A stretch of DNA of 64,000 bases, taken from an uncultured Clostridia bacterium. Lineage in GTDB: Bacteria; Bacillota; Clostridia; Christensenellales; DTU072. Below the pieces are notes generated by a model. That model had not been told where the DNA came from and did no database searches. It saw only the letters and a list, made by a program, of their open reading frames with translations. The DNA lies in contig CAKQTC010000007.1 of assembly GCA_934274515.1 (NCBI GenBank), positions 69,670 through 133,669 on the forward strand. Direction: 5' to 3'. Position numbers and translations under genes: made by a program. Every line of letters begins with the position of its first letter. Within the stretch, counting starts at the first letter, position 1. Below, piece after piece: positions 8,501 to 15,713 of this stretch.

Positions 8501-9218
8501 TATTTGCAAGTTTGAAAAGCGCGTACAGCACGTTTTTTGCAAAAATCAAGTTTGAGTTTTGAGAGGAATCTGTGCAAAAATCGCCCTCGCCTTCAAGCGC
8601 AAAACAATATCCGTTTGCGCACCTATGCGCCACAAGCGACGAGAAATTGGCGTATTGTGAGATATATACCCCCTCTTTTTCCTTGTCGGATACGCTTGCC
8701 AAAAAACTCAAAAGCGGTTCGAGCATTTCCCAATGCGCATTGGCACACATATTGGAAATCCAGTTCAAAAAGCCCACGCCCTCGTCGCTGAATTTCACGT
8801 TGCAAATCTTCAAACAGCGTTTCAGATTGTTGTTTGCAAGCACCTTTTTACACAAATCATCAACCGTTTCCGACCGTCTGTCGAAAGCGATTTGCTGATA
8901 GTTGTTGATGTCAGCCTCAACAAAGGAGTGACGCGAGCCGTCCAAGTCAGCGATTACTATTGCCGTGTTCGAGGACTTGTCGCGCACCAACTTAAATTCC
9001 TTTTGACAATATTCGCTGTCGCTGTAGTTTTTGGAATTGAAAAGCAAAAATACGTCGCACGAGGCAATGGAAGTGGCAATGTTTATCTGCCATTTGTCCC
9101 CAACCTCAATGGACTTTTCGTCAAACCAAGTCAAAATACGATTTTTTTGCAAAAAATCGTTCACTTGGCGCACAATCTCAACGTCCTTGTGACTATAACT
9201 TATAAAAACTCTGCTCAT
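5571..9218 (-). CDS. TIR / STAND-like NTPase / leucine-rich-repeat protein, NLR-like candidate defence sensor
   Basis: I chose the ATG at 9218 because it has AGAGGAAA upstream and the TIR fold begins at once (RVFISYSHKD), giving 1215 aa. Residues 1-125 are a TIR domain with the S-x-x-C-x-x-E catalytic pattern in SEYCQKE (Glu74), the NAD-cleaving residue of active TIRs. Residues about 340-700 look like a STAND NTPase: a P-loop-like RFGCGITSLL (393-402) with Ile in place of the usual Lys, Walker B ITLLIDNFDSL (457-467) and a sensor-like VVLPSTS. Residues about 780-1060 are BspA-type LRR_5 repeats (for example SIPPCVTEVGRAVFANCFEL). Residues about 1110-1215 resemble the N-terminal domain of HPr kinase. 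The layout mirrors plant TIR-NB-LRR receptors and bacterial Avs-like sensors. It has its own promoter and overlaps no other gene. Confidence 0.8.
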   Translation of the reverse strand: MSRVFISYSHKDVEIVRQVNDFLQKNRILTWFDEKSIEVGDKWQINIATSIASCDVFLLFNSKNYSDSEYCQKEFKLVRDKSSNTAIVIADLDGSRHSFVEADINNYQQIAFDRRSETVDDLCKKVLANNNLKRCLKICNVKFSDEGVGFLNWISNMCANAHWEMLEPLLSFLASVSDKEKEGVYISQYANFSSLVAHRCANGYCFALEGEGDFCTDSSQNSNLIFAKNVLYALFKLANTEYGAQVPQNLYFAKPFRSANHRFSHQYRANLQVADDPNRNLVDEKIYALFNGAIDDAYQNCSDIESLIDSLYDVCQASKFFETQEAQFDHTSALSYETTPMVLRTARTLFVLESGEDEVWQDCIPDVVCDDDQKRVTCDDLIAKSGDVFLHVRFGCGITSLLKTWFKKSDLSLYIDLGNLAYRGRDAVKKYIGDRSALAYRLNYYDLFNFSAFKTKITLLIDNFDSLSASDKQNVVSEIKEMDGAFRVVLPSTSLNADGKLSLTADYDTFSHFEKYSVLPLGKKQIVAYVVNKLTGKGVDTSDVAAQFDELDCDDRFFEVFDNFTKINLLLDAIGDGRDFSIYDVKDEFDSKILVYKKLFEGDGAYSIPKKISAMFKDSVVNIEDVILKVVWSEIDNLKKTSYASHGIDEAIPVLGNSLRFRDYYPVLNKIADEYYFLNDDVRSYFAASYAYEQISQHRNDKELVQETLQPIKNDFHVLKYLKEFDVLSVLDLDELLSDYRFEQAALTLYKISQYYDACPLRKEFLSKARFEKLPDKFFFGAENIKKISIPPCVTEVGRAVFANCFELEEIDFAPKTRNESGAKELCVKPWAIINCPKLKLIKLGDNYLKYNHPLASRCLGLEKIVVSPSNPAFATEYNGQMLVSKDKKRLYFATNALRGEVRIPDSVEVLETNALSYLKNVEKYIIPPSVKESNTNFSDFCDNLGFIEVEKGNPTFYSDENGYMYCNDQNGKTLFRVPSGIKDDVVIPNDVVTIGSDSISCCMFTKHILVPDSVRYIENYAFADTYSLESLQFEGVDDIFEIGNYIFLSTNEGVRIKTPQTMTLKKFNETFCTPLGKDKTRGKMSRLITFDDFANRGIEILRKTDLNRGFDNVVVVRDITLFNKAVYAPSDFNVMIVGMTEYNAIMAKDPVSADKYVEDLINNNHIKAVLFTRDLPLLAQFEGDSFPSVALMRTGKSSTGAARIISEIIHDIGG

Positions 9219-9266
9219 AAGTTTCCTCTTTTGCGCGACAGCTTGCACGCATGTCATAATATATAA

Positions 9267-9295
9267 ATATTAACATATTAATATATGCAAGTCAA
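9267..9295 (-). promoter_or_regulatory. Promoter of the TIR-acetyltransferase unit
   Basis: On the minus strand TTGACT (9295-9290), 17 bp, TAATAT (9272-9267). The segment is very AT-rich and contains overlapping inverted TAATAT/ATATTA repeats. The leader is about 40 nt. Confidence 0.55.
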
Positions 9296-9456
9296 TAAAA
9301 CAAACTTAGCCTAGCAAAGATTGACGGTGCAAACGGTTGAATCGCAGTCGACAAGAATTGTTCGACCTCGATTTCGTCGCAAACTTTCAATCCACGCTTT
9401 TGCAAAAAAAAGACGCGTCGTTGGCAAGTGGAATTTGAATTGAAAGATTTGTAAAC

Positions 9457-9493
9457 AGTCGGTGGCTATGCACTATGTGCATAGCCGCCGACT
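9457..9493. other. Strong 17-bp hairpin
   Basis: AGTCGGTGGCTATGCAC (9457-9473) and GTGCATAGCCGCCGACT (9477-9493) pair completely with one G-T wobble and a three-base loop. There is no T tract on either side, so a simple intrinsic terminator is not well supported. It could be an RNA structure or a remnant of a mobile element end. Confidence 0.5.
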
Positions 9494-9560
9494 TAACCAT
9501 TCAATAGTTGTTTTGCAATGTTCAACGCTCGTGTTTCCAAAACAAATTTGTACAGGCATT

Positions 9561-9647
9561 TTAGTTTTGTTTTCTCTCGGTGGTAAGCAACTCTTTTGTT
9601 CTCAATATGATATTGTTATCCAAAATGCCCCTGTTTAATTTTTTCAT
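9561..9647 (-). CDS. Possible 28-aa peptide or gene remnant
   Basis: An ATG at 9647 preceded by GGAGG encodes MKKLNRGILDNNIILRTKEL and eight further residues. After the stop, the -1 frame stays open for about 30 codons starting MPVQICFGNTSVEHC, so this may be a frameshifted remnant. I do not recognise a family. Confidence 0.25.
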   Translation of the reverse strand: MKKLNRGILDNNIILRTKELLTTERKQN

Positions 9648-9961
9648 TGTATTTTACCTCCGATTTACTTCGCCTTTCTGCAAAAACTAAAGTAGCATCG
9701 GTAAAAGATAGAAGTTTTTAATTTCGCTGTCTGTTACACGGAAGTCAACGACTAGCAAAAAATTTTATGTAGCAGTACGCAATATCAACGTTCTAAGTAA
9801 AAATTTTTGACGTTGACTTGTGCTTTTCTCTGTGCTACAAACGCAGACGAAAGGCGATAAATCGGACGGCAAAACGACATAGAAAAACCTAGTGCGCGAA
9901 ACACTCGGTTAAAGGTTGTAATGTATTTATAGTTTTATTTTTAGTCCAAAATAATCTCTTG

Positions 9962-10004
9962 TAAAAAACAAAACGAACTCAAGATTTTCTCTCGGGTTCG
10001 TTTT
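9962..10004 (-). terminator. Original terminator of the tRNA-Pro/tRNA-Lys unit, now left of attL
   Basis: An 11-bp stem AAAACGAACTC/GGGTTCGTTTT (9970-9980 with 9994-10004, one G-T pair) is followed on the minus strand by GTTTTTTAC. It directly follows the tRNA 3' fragment of attL in transcription direction, as expected if the prophage split the tRNA from its own terminator. Confidence 0.65.
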
Positions 10005-10011
10005 ATTCTTG

Positions 10012-10059
10012 TTTGGTGCACCTCCAGGGACTCGAACCCTGGACCCAATGATTAAGAGT
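10012..10059. repeat. attL: attL (48-bp duplication of the tRNA-Lys 3' part)
   Basis: This 48-bp block is identical to 20781-20828. It holds the tRNA-Lys sequence from the anticodon arm through the T arm, acceptor 3' strand and CCA end, but not the 5' half, so it is a displaced tRNA end and not a functional tRNA. Confidence 0.93.
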
Positions 10060-10072
10060 TAGGATATCGAAA

Positions 10073-11107
10073 ATGAACCGTTATAATTCCTTTTATAATT
10101 GCTACGAATTGCCCGAAAATACGCGTTTTTTAACCGAAAAAGAGCGTATGAAGGTATATTATGACTTACGCCGCGAACAATACGTTTGTCACGTTGTGCG
10201 TCACCAACAACATAAACGGTTACCGGAAAAACTTATAGATACGCTTTTTAAGGACGCCCGGAATACGTACGACGAAAGTAATCCGCGTCCGATTATTGCA
10301 AAAAAGGAATACTACGACGCACGACTTGACGGGATAAAAAACATACTTAGAAAAAGCATTGAAGCGAACAAAAAATTCGATGAAGATCTCGGAAAAATGT
10401 TCGAAGACGATGTTCTGACCGATTATCTTAAAAGTAAACGTTACGACGAACTTCACGCCGAACACGCAGCGAAAAAACGCTTCGAACGGAAAGCCGGTAC
10501 GAACCGTCGCGAATGGGATTACTTCTGGACGCAAACTTTCGACCCTGCTTTATTCGAGGATCCGGAAAAGGGTCTCGAAACGTTTTTCACGTACATAAAA
10601 AACAACGCCTTCCGCTACGGCTTAAAAATCATAGGCGCCGTCGAATACGGCGACGAAGGCGGCAGACTGCATTTTCATTGCCTGGTACACGTTCCCGAAG
10701 GATTTTTCCCGGAAGGTGATCTTCGGAAGGTTTCCCGTTATTCGATAAGGGATAAAAAGTGGAAAACCGTACTTGAAAGTAAAACGCTGCGCGAAAAATT
10801 CGGGATTAACGAATTTGACTGTCTTCACGGCAAGAGCGCCGAAGAACTCGTTCGCGTTATTCATTACATATCGGATTACACCTGTAAGCAAGACGGCAGA
10901 CGTTATTATTCGCGCGGACTGCCCGATTGCTGTTATCAATACGTCAACGCCGAAGAACTTCTTTTTTGCTTCGACGACGGAGAATTAAAATACGTCCCCC
11001 GTTCTTCTTTCGTTTTTGGCGAAGATTCCTTTATCGCTATGCTTCGCTCCGGCAAGAACGGCGAAATCGAGCCGCACGCCCCCTTACCTTTCCGCGACGT
11101 CGGATAA
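10073..11107 (+). CDS. rep: HUH-family rolling-circle replication initiator (Rep, pII-like)
   Basis: A 344-aa protein with the motif order of HUH endonucleases. Motif 1 is FWTQTFDP (151-158). Motif 2 is RLHFHCLVHV, where H200 and H202 form the metal-binding HUH pair. The motif 3 region VIHYISDYTCK carries Y265 and Y269 as candidate nicking tyrosines. Such proteins nick the plus origin and hold the 5' end during rolling-circle replication. Residues 1-145 are a charged helical region of unknown role. The ATG lies 14 bp right of the attL core and has only a weak AGGA site; no promoter is visible between the tRNA fragment and the gene. In the excised circle it would follow the integrase gene. Confidence 0.85.
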   Translation: MNRYNSFYNCYELPENTRFLTEKERMKVYYDLRREQYVCHVVRHQQHKRLPEKLIDTLFKDARNTYDESNPRPIIAKKEYYDARLDGIKNILRKSIEANKKFDEDLGKMFEDDVLTDYLKSKRYDELHAEHAAKKRFERKAGTNRREWDYFWTQTFDPALFEDPEKGLETFFTYIKNNAFRYGLKIIGAVEYGDEGGRLHFHCLVHVPEGFFPEGDLRKVSRYSIRDKKWKTVLESKTLREKFGINEFDCLHGKSAEELVRVIHYISDYTCKQDGRRYYSRGLPDCCYQYVNAEELLFCFDDGELKYVPRSSFVFGEDSFIAMLRSGKNGEIEPHAPLPFRDVG

Positions 11108-11127
11108 ATATAAACGATAAAAAAAGT

Positions 11128-11149
11128 AAGCCTACGCCGTAGGCTTTTT
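11128..11149 (+). terminator. Intrinsic terminator after rep
   Basis: Stem AAGCCTAC/GTAGGCTT (11128-11135, 11139-11146) with a 3-base loop, then a short T run, 20 bp after the rep stop. Confidence 0.75.
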
Positions 11150-11211
11150 CCCTTTACCTTAAAAACAGGAAACACCCTCTTTTTTGCGAAAAACTCTTTA
11201 ACGAAAAATAA

Positions 11212-11256
11212 AAAACGCCGCGTAGGTCCAGCGGTTTAGCGGACAAGCGGCGTTTT
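11212..11256. other. Hairpin 1 of the phage intergenic region
   Basis: AAAACGCCGC (11212-11221) pairs with GCGGCGTTTT (11247-11256), enclosing a second stem GTCC/GGAC. It is part of a run of structured single-strand elements and is a candidate origin component. Confidence 0.6.
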
Positions 11257-11301
11257 CGCCCTAAAAAAATTCCCGGAACGCACTTTTTCTTCCGCAAAAA
11301 T

Positions 11302-11354
11302 GACCCCTTGTCGCCGGCGGCGCCGCCGCCGGCACTCGTTCAAGACAAGGGGTC
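11302..11354. other. Compound GC-rich hairpin, candidate origin or packaging signal
   Basis: The outer stem GACCCCTTGTC/GACAAGGGGTC (11 bp, 11302-11312 with 11344-11354) encloses an inner 9-bp stem GCCGGCGGC/GCCGCCGGC (11313-11321 with 11325-11333) and a 10-nt single-stranded arm. Filamentous phages carry such hairpins in the intergenic region as replication origins and packaging signals. The remaining sequence to 11600 has no gene. Confidence 0.65.
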
Positions 11355-11601
11355 GTCTAATTCTCAGTAGCAGAATATTTCCCTTCATTGGGGAACGTTC
11401 AAGGGCGTGTACGAGCGCGTGCGCGAAGTAGCCCGCGTCGGACTATAATGCGAAAAAACTTAAGTGGTCGGAGACCGCAGGAACAAACCTAAACAACGCA
11501 ACAGGGTCAGGGGCGTTCTGTCAATGACGGGGCTTTAGCGTTGCAACGAATGCAGCGCTTTTTTTATCGTAAAAAAATTTTGTACATTTATAATTATTCT
11601 C

Positions 11602-11630
11602 TTGACAGTAAACTAATGGTGTATTATTAT
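11602..11630 (+). promoter_or_regulatory. Prophage structural-module promoter
   Basis: TTGACA (11602-11607), 17 bp, TATTAT (11625-11630). The spacer and downstream region hold two repressor-operator-like sites, in the same arrangement as the early promoter at 18376-18404. Confidence 0.75.
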
Positions 11631-11654
11631 GTTAATGTAAACGGTTGGTTTACA
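11607..11654. promoter_or_regulatory. Two operator-like inverted repeats at the structural promoter
   Basis: Site 1 (11607-11625, AGTAAAC, five bases, GGTGTATT) fills the -35/-10 spacer. Site 2 (11636-11654) is TGTAAAC, five bases, GTTTACA, a perfect inverted repeat at the transcription start. Both recur at 18381-18429. Binding by the phage repressor is inferred. Confidence 0.65.
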
Positions 11655-11710
11655 GGCACCGCCTTAACGGAATAAAAAAGTTGCCGGCTATAACGGATTG
11701 GAGAAAAAAA

Positions 11711-12292
11711 ATGACAGAACAAAAAAAACAAGTAACCCCCGTGGACCAAACTGTAGCGATTAAAAACGCGATTAAGGCTGAAAAGCATTTTTCATTATTT
11801 CGCAAAGTATTTTCGAAAAACGACAAAGAGTTTTCCGTATACTCTGTCTTCCTTATCCTTGACGGACGCAAAAAGTCTTTTGTCGAGGTTCAATTATTGC
11901 CCGATATCGGCTTTGTGGGCGGCACGACTGCCGAAGAAAAGAAGAACCTTACCACGACGAAAAACGCTGCCGGGTATAGTCTTCTTAACTGGCTCTATGA
12001 AAATGGCACCGCCATTAACCTTTATGCTCGTATTCGACCTACTAAAGATGAAAAGAACGTGTCTTTCGAGTACTACGCGCTTGCCGTCGACGATAGCGGT
12101 ATAAGTGCCGAAGCAACTCTCGTTCCTAAATCTCTGGGCGACGACGGATATTTACGCGCCGCGTTTGCAGGGTTCGGAAAGTGTCGAGATATTGCCGAAG
12201 GCGACCTCGAAACCGTGCCTAACCTCGATAAAGCGTTTGAAAACGTTTGCTTCCCGGGAGAGTTTGACGAAGACGACTCCGACGAACAATAA
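11711..12292 (+). CDS. Prophage protein with acidic tail, candidate ssDNA-binding protein
   Basis: I start at the ATG at 11711, which has GGAG seven bases upstream; an in-frame ATG at 11645 lies inside the operator and is unlikely. The 193-aa soluble product has no match I recognise. The middle is beta-rich and the C terminus is acidic (FDEDDSDEQ), as in single-stranded-DNA-binding proteins. It is the first gene of the structural module, right after the origin region, where filamentous phages keep their pV-type protein. The assignment rests on position and tail only. Confidence 0.55.
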   Translation: MTEQKKQVTPVDQTVAIKNAIKAEKHFSLFRKVFSKNDKEFSVYSVFLILDGRKKSFVEVQLLPDIGFVGGTTAEEKKNLTTTKNAAGYSLLNWLYENGTAINLYARIRPTKDEKNVSFEYYALAVDDSGISAEATLVPKSLGDDGYLRAAFAGFGKCRDIAEGDLETVPNLDKAFENVCFPGEFDEDDSDEQ

Positions 12293-12437
12293 ATACCCTT
12301 TAACCGAATGTAATTTGGTAGCCCCGGGCACGGCTTAAAACTGCCCCATCGCATTATAACTTGTTTGCAAACGTACTAAGTCGAGGTACGCACCGTACCG
12401 GGCGGTTCTTCCCGGAATAAAACAGGAGGGTTTATAT

Positions 12438-12674
12438 ATGGCATATAGAAAAAAATATAATTCAAAAAAATACTATTCCGGAAATCAAAAACGTTATTTT
12501 AAACCTCGTAAAAAAAATAAGCCTAACTTTTCCAAGGAAATGAAACGTTATGCGTTTATGCACGGCGTCTTCCAAAAAGGACTTGCGAATGAAAATAGCG
12601 CAATCTATTCAAGTTACAATTCCGGATTGGATTATCCCGGAAAGAAAAAATACGAAAAGAAACCTCTTGTTTAA
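12438..12674 (+). CDS. Small basic prophage protein
   Basis: A 78-aa, strongly basic, Tyr/Lys/Asn-rich protein (it opens MAYRKKYNSKKYYSGNQKRY) with an AGGAGGG ribosome site. There is no membrane segment. I do not recognise the family. The charge suggests contact with DNA or an acidic partner, for example inside the virion. The 145 bp before it contain short GC-rich inverted repeats (CCGGG/CCCGG), possibly an attenuator between the SSB-like gene and the structural genes. Confidence 0.6.
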   Translation: MAYRKKYNSKKYYSGNQKRYFKPRKKNKPNFSKEMKRYAFMHGVFQKGLANENSAIYSSYNSGLDYPGKKKYEKKPLV

Positions 12675-12758
12675 CTTTTATCCCCTCACCTAAAACCAAC
12701 TCTTTACGCGGAGTATAACTGCGTAAATCTATTTTTATAAGGAGAATTTTTTAAGAAA

Positions 12759-13604
12759 ATGAAAAAAATAATAGTAACGATACTGCTTGTCGTTCTTTGC
12801 CTTGGCATAGTCGGCGGCGGTATAGCCGGGATAATCAAACTTACCGACAGTGGTAAACTTGACAAGAAAAACATCTCGAAGTTTTCCTACTCGGTCGGCG
12901 GTCTTGACGGCAATGGTAAATATAAATCTACCAACGCAAGCGTATATACTAAAGACGCGTTCGAATGTCAGGGCCTTGACTGCTCTCTCGAATTCGATAA
13001 CAATGTAAGTTATCAAGTTTATTTCTACAACCAAAACAACGTTTTTGTACATACTACCGGAAAACTTACGGGCGCGTTTGTAAAAGACAGTGTGCCTTTC
13101 TTTGCTAAGTATGCAAGAATAGTAATCACGCCGAACGATGACGACGTTGTTACAAAGACGGAGATATTTAAGTACTCGAGCCAACTCAAAGTAAGCGTAA
13201 ATCGTGAACAAGGATTTAAAAACTATACTGAAAATCTTTTTGATTTTTGCTATCAGAATAAATATCTTAAGGATGGTATATTGACGGATAACGATGAATC
13301 TGTTACAACTTATAAGCAAGTTGCTACGACGGAATTTGTAGATATTTCCGCCTATAAAGATTGCTTGTATTTCAAAAATGCCCCTAACAGCGAATGGGCT
13401 GGCGGAGTCGTTATTTTCTGTTATGATTCCGACAAAAACTTTGTAAATACGATTAAACCTCTTGAGGTTGCTTCTGTATCTTTTGTTTCTTCGTTGGGAC
13501 TAAAATATTGGAATATTCCGAAAACTTCGTTTTCCGACGGCGTAAAGTATGTTCGCATGTTTTGGCAAAATGCTGCGCCTTATCCTGAGTTATATTGTCG
13601 TTAA
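12759..13604 (+). CDS. Membrane-anchored prophage surface protein, two similar beta domains
   Basis: A 281-aa protein with one N-terminal hydrophobic helix (residues 4-27, Gly/Ile/Val-rich) and no lipobox, so it is probably an uncleaved anchor with an outside C-terminal domain. The outer part appears to be a duplicated beta-sandwich: VSYQVYFYNQNNVF and YARIVIT in the first half correspond to GVVIFCYDSDKNF and VKYVRMFW in the second. The fold resembles carbohydrate-binding modules by eye. In a filamentous phage this position fits a minor coat or receptor-binding protein. The function is inferred. Confidence 0.6.
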   Translation: MKKIIVTILLVVLCLGIVGGGIAGIIKLTDSGKLDKKNISKFSYSVGGLDGNGKYKSTNASVYTKDAFECQGLDCSLEFDNNVSYQVYFYNQNNVFVHTTGKLTGAFVKDSVPFFAKYARIVITPNDDDVVTKTEIFKYSSQLKVSVNREQGFKNYTENLFDFCYQNKYLKDGILTDNDESVTTYKQVATTEFVDISAYKDCLYFKNAPNSEWAGGVVIFCYDSDKNFVNTIKPLEVASVSFVSSLGLKYWNIPKTSFSDGVKYVRMFWQNAAPYPELYCR

Positions 13605-13650
13605 ACTCTAAGGGGAATAACAATATTCCCCTTTCCCTTTTTTTTATCCT

Positions 13651-15048
13651 ATGAAAAAACTTCGTTTGATATTACTTATATCGATCATCGCAATTATGAG
13701 CGTTTTACCCGCGTCGCAAGGCGTGGCGTTTGCCGATACAAAATCCGGTAGTAACGTTCTTGATGATTTAAGTAAAGATAAAAAGTTCAATAAAGATGAT
13801 TATCCGACTAACGAGACCGATTATAGGTTAAAGTTAATTCAAATTGCCGAAAGTTCGGAAAAGGAACTTCTTGTGTATGTATATCAACCTTGCGTTGCTA
13901 AAAATATCAAAGTTTCTTCTATCGTGTTTTCTGTCGGGGTGTATTCCAACCTAAATTATAATAATTACGAACTTGAGTTCCTAAACTCTTCGGATGCTTT
14001 ATATAAATATAAAGTTAAAAATTTTGTGGTTTCCGACAGTGAATCTCGTTCTTACAGTATTTCTCAGATGCTACGTCCGTTCGATAGTTCTATCGACTCC
14101 CCTTCTTCGGATACTTCGCAAACGATAACCGAAACTCCGATTGAAGTAAACGAAATGTTTGTTTTTAGCACTATAAACGGTTCGGAGTATGTTGAGCGGC
14201 GAAAAATCGAAACGGTTAAGGTTACGGATAAACATATTGGTTTCGTTCGTTATTTGAGCGGAGTGCTTTTTGGTGTCGGAGCAACGAATACCGATTGTCA
14301 TTACGTTGCGTTTAATACGTCAAAACCTATGGATAGGCTTAAGCGAGCAAAACTATATTTTTCCACTCGTACTTATACCGAACTTACGTCAAGGGAATAC
14401 GGTTCTCCTGAAAATCATACCAAATGGATAACCGAAGACGATCCTACCGTTACTTCTACAAAAAGTGGCTTTTTTGTTGAAAAGTATTCTTGGGAACGTA
14501 TTCAAACCATAAAAGAATTTATGGCGTCGGAGCAACAAACGTTTGTCTTGTATAATGGCGTTTTTGTTAATATAAAATCAAATACGGATTTAACCGTGGA
14601 AGCAAAAGCGTTGTTAAATAATATGTCGTGGGTTTTACGGTTTTACGAATCTACTTGTCAACTAGATACAAGCGGCGTGACTTCATCCGGCTATATGAAA
14701 ATTAGTGGAACGGAAGTTTCCGATGTTATGCTGTTACAACTTGAATTTGAAACCGACGGCGTAACTTACAATCTCGGTGTCATTGACAACAAACAGTCCG
14801 GCTCTTCTTTGCCCGACAACGAAAGCAAACTCACCGTCGAATTGAGCGAAGATTTTTTAGATTACCTTAAAATTATTCTTTTCGCCGTAGGTAGTGTTTT
14901 GCTTGTCGTGATGGTTATAGTCGCTTTCCCTTATGTCATGAAACTTATAGGTTTTATCTTAAAAATATTATTCGCCCCGTTTCGATTGTTGTTCCGTTCT
15001 CATTCAGGATCTAAACAAAAATATAAAGGCGGTAAATATGGCACGTAA
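13651..15048 (+). CDS. Secreted, C-terminally anchored prophage protein (pIII-like candidate)
   Basis: A 465-aa protein with a signal peptide (residues 1-28, likely cleaved after GVAFA) and a long hydrophobic stretch near residues 403-445, followed by a basic tail. This signal/ectodomain/anchor plan is that of filamentous-phage pIII adsorption proteins and of several Zot-operon proteins. The ectodomain has no motif I recognise. Its last 11 bases overlap the start of the next gene. Confidence 0.65.
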   Translation: MKKLRLILLISIIAIMSVLPASQGVAFADTKSGSNVLDDLSKDKKFNKDDYPTNETDYRLKLIQIAESSEKELLVYVYQPCVAKNIKVSSIVFSVGVYSNLNYNNYELEFLNSSDALYKYKVKNFVVSDSESRSYSISQMLRPFDSSIDSPSSDTSQTITETPIEVNEMFVFSTINGSEYVERRKIETVKVTDKHIGFVRYLSGVLFGVGATNTDCHYVAFNTSKPMDRLKRAKLYFSTRTYTELTSREYGSPENHTKWITEDDPTVTSTKSGFFVEKYSWERIQTIKEFMASEQQTFVLYNGVFVNIKSNTDLTVEAKALLNNMSWVLRFYESTCQLDTSGVTSSGYMKISGTEVSDVMLLQLEFETDGVTYNLGVIDNKQSGSSLPDNESKLTVELSEDFLDYLKIILFAVGSVLLVVMVIVAFPYVMKLIGFILKILFAPFRLLFRSHSGSKQKYKGGKYGT

Positions 15049-15397
15049 GAAAAAACCTACAAGAAAATACAAGCCGAAAAACGAGTTTCGTTACAATAAC
15101 AGCAAATCGGGTGCGGGACATCCGAATTACGTTTTCGGAGAAACGAATACGTCCTATAAATCTTTGAGTATTACGCATAGTCCCGACAAGAAGTATAAGC
15201 ACGTACAACTTCAAAACAATCCGAACCCGAAAGACGGAAGAAACGCGTATCTCGAATTAAAGCCGAAGACAGCAAGAAAGGAGTACTATTCCGTTCCGCT
15301 CAGCGGGTGGAATTTCTCAAAGCCTGATATGGCTGTTGTGAGGCATACGACCAAGAAATACAAAAAGGCAATGAATAGGCATAAAAAAAGAAAGTGA
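15038..15397 (+). CDS. Small, highly basic prophage protein
   Basis: A 119-aa protein with Lys/Arg-rich ends (MARKKKPTRKYKPKNE at the start, KKYKKAMNRHKKRK at the end). The ATG at 15038 follows AAAGGCGG inside the preceding gene, which suggests translational coupling. There is no membrane helix. It may bind the phage DNA or bridge it to the coat; no family is recognised. About 105 bp of A/T-rich sequence follow without clear signals except a GGAG site for the next gene. Confidence 0.6.
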   Translation: MARKKKPTRKYKPKNEFRYNNSKSGAGHPNYVFGETNTSYKSLSITHSPDKKYKHVQLQNNPNPKDGRNAYLELKPKTARKEYYSVPLSGWNFSKPDMAVVRHTTKKYKKAMNRHKKRK

Positions 15398-15504
15398 ACG
15401 GCTTAGGATAAAATCCGCGGCGGTCGGAGTATTTCATCCGTATTTCACTTCCTGTAAGTAGTATAAAATAATCAGACGTCAATGTCAAGCAAAGGAGCGA
15501 TTAA

Positions 15505-15702
15505 ATGAAAAAGAATAATTTACAAAAAGATAATAAATCATCTAAGGCAGATACCGCATATAAGGCTGTTAAGGGTACTTTTTACGGCGTTAAAATCCTT
15601 TACACTATCGGTATGTTCGTGCTTGCCGGAATAATCGTTGCCGCGGTAGTCGCTGCTTGCCGCGCCGTAGGTTCTTCTATAAATTCTTTTCTTTTTCGTT
15701 AG
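15505..15702 (+). CDS. Single-helix membrane protein, candidate major coat protein
   Basis: A 65-aa protein: a hydrophilic N-terminal half with charged residues (to about residue 28), one hydrophobic helix (about 33-53, Ile/Val/Ala-rich), and a short tail with one Arg near the end. Size and layout resemble pVIII-type coat subunits just upstream of the morphogenesis ATPase. No cleavable signal is obvious and the N-terminal part is basic rather than acidic, so the assignment is tentative. Confidence 0.55.
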   Translation: MKKNNLQKDNKSSKADTAYKAVKGTFYGVKILYTIGMFVLAGIIVAAVVAACRAVGSSINSFLFR

Positions 15703-15713
15703 TGTTATTTGCC

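Larger units (their letters stand above)
9296..10011. other. Long non-coding stretch between the TIR unit and the prophage
   Basis: About 715 bp hold no convincing gene. Seen here are a strong hairpin at 9457-9493, a possible 28-codon minus-strand frame at 9561-9647, and the displaced tRNA terminator at 9962-10004. The remaining sequence has no clear signal. Confidence 0.5.

Noticed and set aside
9561..9660. A functional peptide gene next to the TIR operon
   Set aside because: It has a plausible ribosome site, but the frame continues in another phase after the stop, so it is more likely a remnant; kept only as a low-confidence feature.
10014..10059. A second tRNA-Lys
   Set aside because: Only the 3' part is present, from the anticodon arm to CCA; the 5' half is missing. 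It is the att duplication.
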